64,000 bases of DNA. It comes from Halolactibacillus halophilus (GTDB taxonomy: Bacteria; Bacillota; Bacilli; Bacillales; Amphibacillaceae). Under the pieces are notes generated by a model. That model saw only the letters and a list, made by a program, of their open reading frames with translations. It was not told the origin of the DNA and did no database searches. Below, one piece after another: positions 61,822 through 64,000 of the stretch. The stretch is from contig NZ_FOXC01000009.1 in the NCBI RefSeq assembly GCF_900115605.1, forward strand, positions 1 to 64,000, written 5' to 3'. Each line of letters begins with the position of its first letter. The stretch's first letter is position 1. A program made the position numbers and the translations under genes.

Positions 61822-62583
61822 CTACTTCTGGACCCAGTAAGCTGAGCCGTCTTTTTCTCGGGCCATAAACCCGTATTCAATTAAATATCGTCGAATTGTG
61901 GCAATATCATCATAAATCATTGCTAATTGATGATTTAACTCAATTTCTGTGTATCTCTGTCCTTGATTTAAATATTGTGCTATTTGAGCTAAAATTACAA
62001 TCTTTTTCTTTTCCTTCTTTGGAAAATGTTTTAGTTTCAATGGATCGAGTGATAGAAACGCTGTTTGAAGTGTTTGGTCACGTTCTTTTTCTGTGATGTG
62101 GTAGCGTTCATCGACCATTGTCGCATATTTATGAACCGGTACGATTGTCTCTTCATCCGTCGTTTGAGCTGATAAGAGCGCGTGTTCATATACTGCTAAA
62201 AAATGTTTGGCTTGTTTGGCTTTTTCACGTAAACTAAAACGCTGATGTCTAACAGTGGACGGCGTAACGCTTAAAGCATTAGCTATCCGTTTATCGGACG
62301 CACCTTCATACATGTGCATAAGCACCGCTTGTTGCTTGTCAGTTAATTTATTATAATTTGCCTGTTCGTTCAGTAACGCACTGAAATAATCTGGATGCAT
62401 ACTTTCAACATGTTTCTTGACTGCGCGTTCAGCCATAAAAAATTGTTGACCCACTTGGTAAACTTCTTGTTTATCAAATATTTGTTCACACGATAAGCAG
62501 ATAAAAGATTGAGATGCATGGTCTTCTTTGTAACCTTTGACTAATGCATCGACTGAAAGATGTTCAATTTCCAACGTGTCCAC
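61822..62583 (-). CDS. LuxR-type HTH regulator with C-terminal DUF2087
   Basis: Protein of 253 residues in three parts: an N-terminal domain with a CxxC (FICLSCEQIF), a LuxR-type helix-turn-helix (about 78-125, LTDKQQAVLMHMYEGASDKRIANALSVTPSTVR in parts), and a DUF2087 domain (about 175-250, FPKKEKKKIVILAQIAQYL and IRRYLIEYGFMAREKDG). DUF2087 proteins are putative regulators of unknown target. The start is uncertain: GTG 62583 abuts its GGA site, while TTG 62574 would be better spaced. Confidence 0.85.
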   Translation of the reverse strand: MDTLEIEHLSVDALVKGYKEDHASQSFICLSCEQIFDKQEVYQVGQQFFMAERAVKKHVESMHPDYFSALLNEQANYNKLTDKQQAVLMHMYEGASDKRIANALSVTPSTVRHQRFSLREKAKQAKHFLAVYEHALLSAQTTDEETIVPVHKYATMVDERYHITEKERDQTLQTAFLSLDPLKLKHFPKKEKKKIVILAQIAQYLNQGQRYTEIELNHQLAMIYDDIATIRRYLIEYGFMAREKDGSAYWVQK

Positions 62584-62599
62584 TTCCTTTCATGGACTC

Positions 62600-62627
62600 A
62601 TTATAACATGAAAATAACATAATGCAA
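62600..62627 (-). promoter_or_regulatory. Promoter of the DUF2087-ywbE operon
   Basis: Minus strand: TTGCAT (62622-62627), 16-base spacer, perfect TATAAT (62600-62605). The region just upstream contains T- and CAAAC-rich imperfect repeats that could be operators. Confidence 0.7.
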
Positions 62628-62681
62628 ACAAAGGTGAATAGTGTTTGTTTTTTCACTAAACAAAAAACACAATTGTTTGCG

Positions 62682-63263
62682 TTAACTATTATCTTTATTT
62701 TCTTTCATCATTTCTTCGATTGCTTGTCTTTCCTTTTGATAAGCATCTTCTACTTCGGCCGTGGCTGGAATAAAGGGCTCTTTATTTGAATCTGTCCGTT
62801 TACCATGTTTGATCATATCAAGAATAAGTCGGCCATTATTAGGTTTTCCATTAATGGTACGCATCGGTAAAACATCAAACATGACGTAGTAAAACGCATA
62901 AAATACAAACCGATTCCAGAATGTTTCATACGTATCAATGATCTGATTGGCAATCAATGCATTGATCATTAAGCCAAAGATTACATTTACTAAGATAGGG
63001 GAGCTATATAAAAACACATACGCCCACTTTTTCTGATTAGCTAATTCATCATAAGAATACCAACTATAAAGCTGATAGTGACGTCTAAGATCAAACATTC
63101 TCCATTTAAATATACGCTTACCTGAACCCAAAGTGATTCGGGCATTTTTAGCCCCAACGACTCTACCTGCGAGGACATACCCTAATTCTCTTAGAATAAC
63201 AACGGTTGGTAATATGAAAAAAGCTGATAAAACAAGGCCAATGAGTTCCTTTAAGCCAAACAT
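62682..63263 (-). CDS. Membrane protein resembling a site-2 protease but lacking HExxH
   Basis: 193 residues with about four membrane segments (about 8-35, 80-108, 118-135). Layout is like M50/site-2 proteases: the first helix has ILRELGYVLAGRVVGAKNARI where an active enzyme has HELGH (Arg25 and Tyr29 replace the zinc histidines), and the second signature is loosely kept as FDVLPMRTINGKPNNGRLI. A cytoplasmic acidic tail follows. If related to M50, it is catalytically dead. GGAGG precedes the ATG. No partner gene is adjacent. Confidence 0.7.
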   Translation of the reverse strand: MFGLKELIGLVLSAFFILPTVVILRELGYVLAGRVVGAKNARITLGSGKRIFKWRMFDLRRHYQLYSWYSYDELANQKKWAYVFLYSSPILVNVIFGLMINALIANQIIDTYETFWNRFVFYAFYYVMFDVLPMRTINGKPNNGRLILDMIKHGKRTDSNKEPFIPATAEVEDAYQKERQAIEEMMKENKDNS

Positions 63264-63818
63264 AAAATGACCTCCTTAAAGAGCAGATCTTTGTGTATTA
63301 CAACTTCTTTTATTTATTATCCTTTATCAGGATCAGTTAAACCATCATCTTTTGCCTCATCCAATTTAACTCCAAAAAGCACACACCAAGCGTATAGTCA
63401 GCGATGAAGTAAAAGGCATCATTTACTTAATATGAATACTTATACTATAAATAATACACGACTCACGTGTGGTTAATCAATCTTACAAATGACATTAATA
63501 TGGTAAGCCTCACTTCAAAAATATAAGAATCTAATTATCTCTCTTTAAAAGGTACTGGGTTTTTAGCAAAAGCGATAATAGCAATTGCTTGATACACATT
63601 TAACTCAATAGATTCACTGGCACATTATCACAATTGTTTTATTAAACAGTCGAAAAAGTCCTAGGAAATAACAATAAAAGATCATTTACTAGGGCTTTTA
63701 AATTACAATTCATGTCCATCTCTATTTGTTAACAACAAGAGTTACTTATGTGCATTAATGTAAGTAACATCTATGAGATCAAACATTACCGCAATCATCC
63801 TCATCAAAAAGCAAATGA
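63264..63818. other. 555-base intergenic region with hairpins and possible gene remnants
   Basis: No intact gene. On the minus strand two short open stretches look like C-terminal protein ends: 63317-63397 (ending DEAKDDGLTDPDKG-stop) and 63535-63624 (ending AKNPVPFKER-stop). A terminator-like stem AAAAGTCCTAG / CTAGGGCTTTT spans 63654-63702, and a perfect stem GTTACTTA / TAAGTAAC spans 63741-63768. A small ACACG/CGTGT dyad lies near 63457-63471. The region may be decayed coding sequence. Confidence 0.4.
63654..63702 (-). terminator. Terminator-like stem after the DUF4177 gene
   Basis: CTAGGGCTTTT and AAAAGTCCTAG form an 11-bp stem (one G-U) with a long loop. On the minus strand a T-run follows. 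It is 117 bases beyond the DUF4177 stop and may end that transcript. Confidence 0.5.
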
Positions 63819-64000
63819 TTAATCATTTAATGGTCTTTTAAATATAGCTAACACCCTTCTTGCCGACCCTAAATCTTGCGTAACTGTGGTGCTTGTGACG
63901 AGTTCCCAACCGAGTTGGCCTAACTCATTTAATTTGGATTCAAAATCATCAATGTCGACTAATCCTCCCAAAGCACCGTGTGTTTTCATTTGTATCGTTT
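63819..64000 (-). CDS. DUF4177 domain protein (N terminus beyond window)
   Basis: The last 59 codons of a gene cut by the window end. The visible part reads FESKLNELGQLGWELVTSTT and then RRVLAIFKRPLND-stop, the pattern of small DUF4177 proteins (usually 60-80 residues), whose function is unknown. The start is outside the window or just at the edge. No neighbours can be seen to the right. Confidence 0.75.
   Translation of the reverse strand, partial: TIQMKTHGALGGLVDIDDFESKLNELGQLGWELVTSTTVTQDLGSARRVLAIFKRPLND

Overview
The window reads as chromosome of a low-GC Gram-positive bacterium of the Bacillaceae. Genes carry strong GGAGG-type ribosome binding sites, sigma-A promoters and U-tract terminators. 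From 33.7 to 51.3 kb, the block parC-parE-yneT-plsY ... yneQ-yneP ... citB ... yneF-tkt-ynzC-yneB-lexA follows the Bacillus subtilis order. The genes B. subtilis carries inside that block for sporulation (sirA, cotM, sspP, sspO, sspN, tlp) and for SOS division arrest (yneA) are absent. With a Na+-type V-ATPase at the left end, this suggests a non-sporulating, salt-adapted relative of Amphibacillus/Halolactibacillus. The genus is an inference. No rRNA, tRNA, CRISPR array, prophage or intact insertion sequence was seen.

Layout. 0.2-8.8 kb: a nine-gene V-type ATPase operon in the order ntpF-I-K-E-C-G-A-B-D, with all rotor Na+ ligands conserved. 8.9-18.4 kb: cvfB, yqxD, a 51-residue orphan, ilvA, ppaC, a proBA operon behind a proline T-box, ilvE and an O-antigen-ligase-like membrane protein with a puzzling start. 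18.5-26.3 kb: glutamate synthase gltBD, divergent from its activator gltC with a palindromic operator, then msrA. 26.4-33.7 kb: a tightly overlapped histidine operon hisZGDBHAFI(E) with divergent hisJ. hisC is not in the window.

33.7-51.3 kb: topoisomerase IV, phospholipid synthesis (plsY), folE2-yidD, a double-AAA+ CbxX/CfxQ-type ATPase coupled to yneP and yneQ, aconitase, transketolase, and a divergent SOS region (yneB/lexA) with a perfect LexA box. 51.4-64 kb is accessory: a CwlC-like amidase, a cyclophilin lipoprotein, an amino acid permease, a barnase/barstar pair, an acetyltransferase, a LysR/YeiH exporter pair with a small unknown protein, metY, a YjiH-type membrane protein, a DUF2087 regulator with ywbE, a site-2-protease-like protein lacking its zinc motif, a 555-base region with possible gene remnants, and the end of a DUF4177 gene cut by the window edge.

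Many genes serve amino acid supply. GltBD makes glutamate, ProBA turns it into proline (an osmoprotectant), IlvE and IlvA act in branched-chain metabolism, and the his operon and MetY complete the set. The clearest regulatory sites are the proline T-box, the GltC operator about 64 bases upstream of the predicted gltB start point, and the LexA box. No wholly new system is certain. The best candidates for a second look are the double-AAA+ ATPase operon, the O-antigen ligase start with an A6G4 tract, the degenerate S2P-like protein, and the SOS region without yneA.
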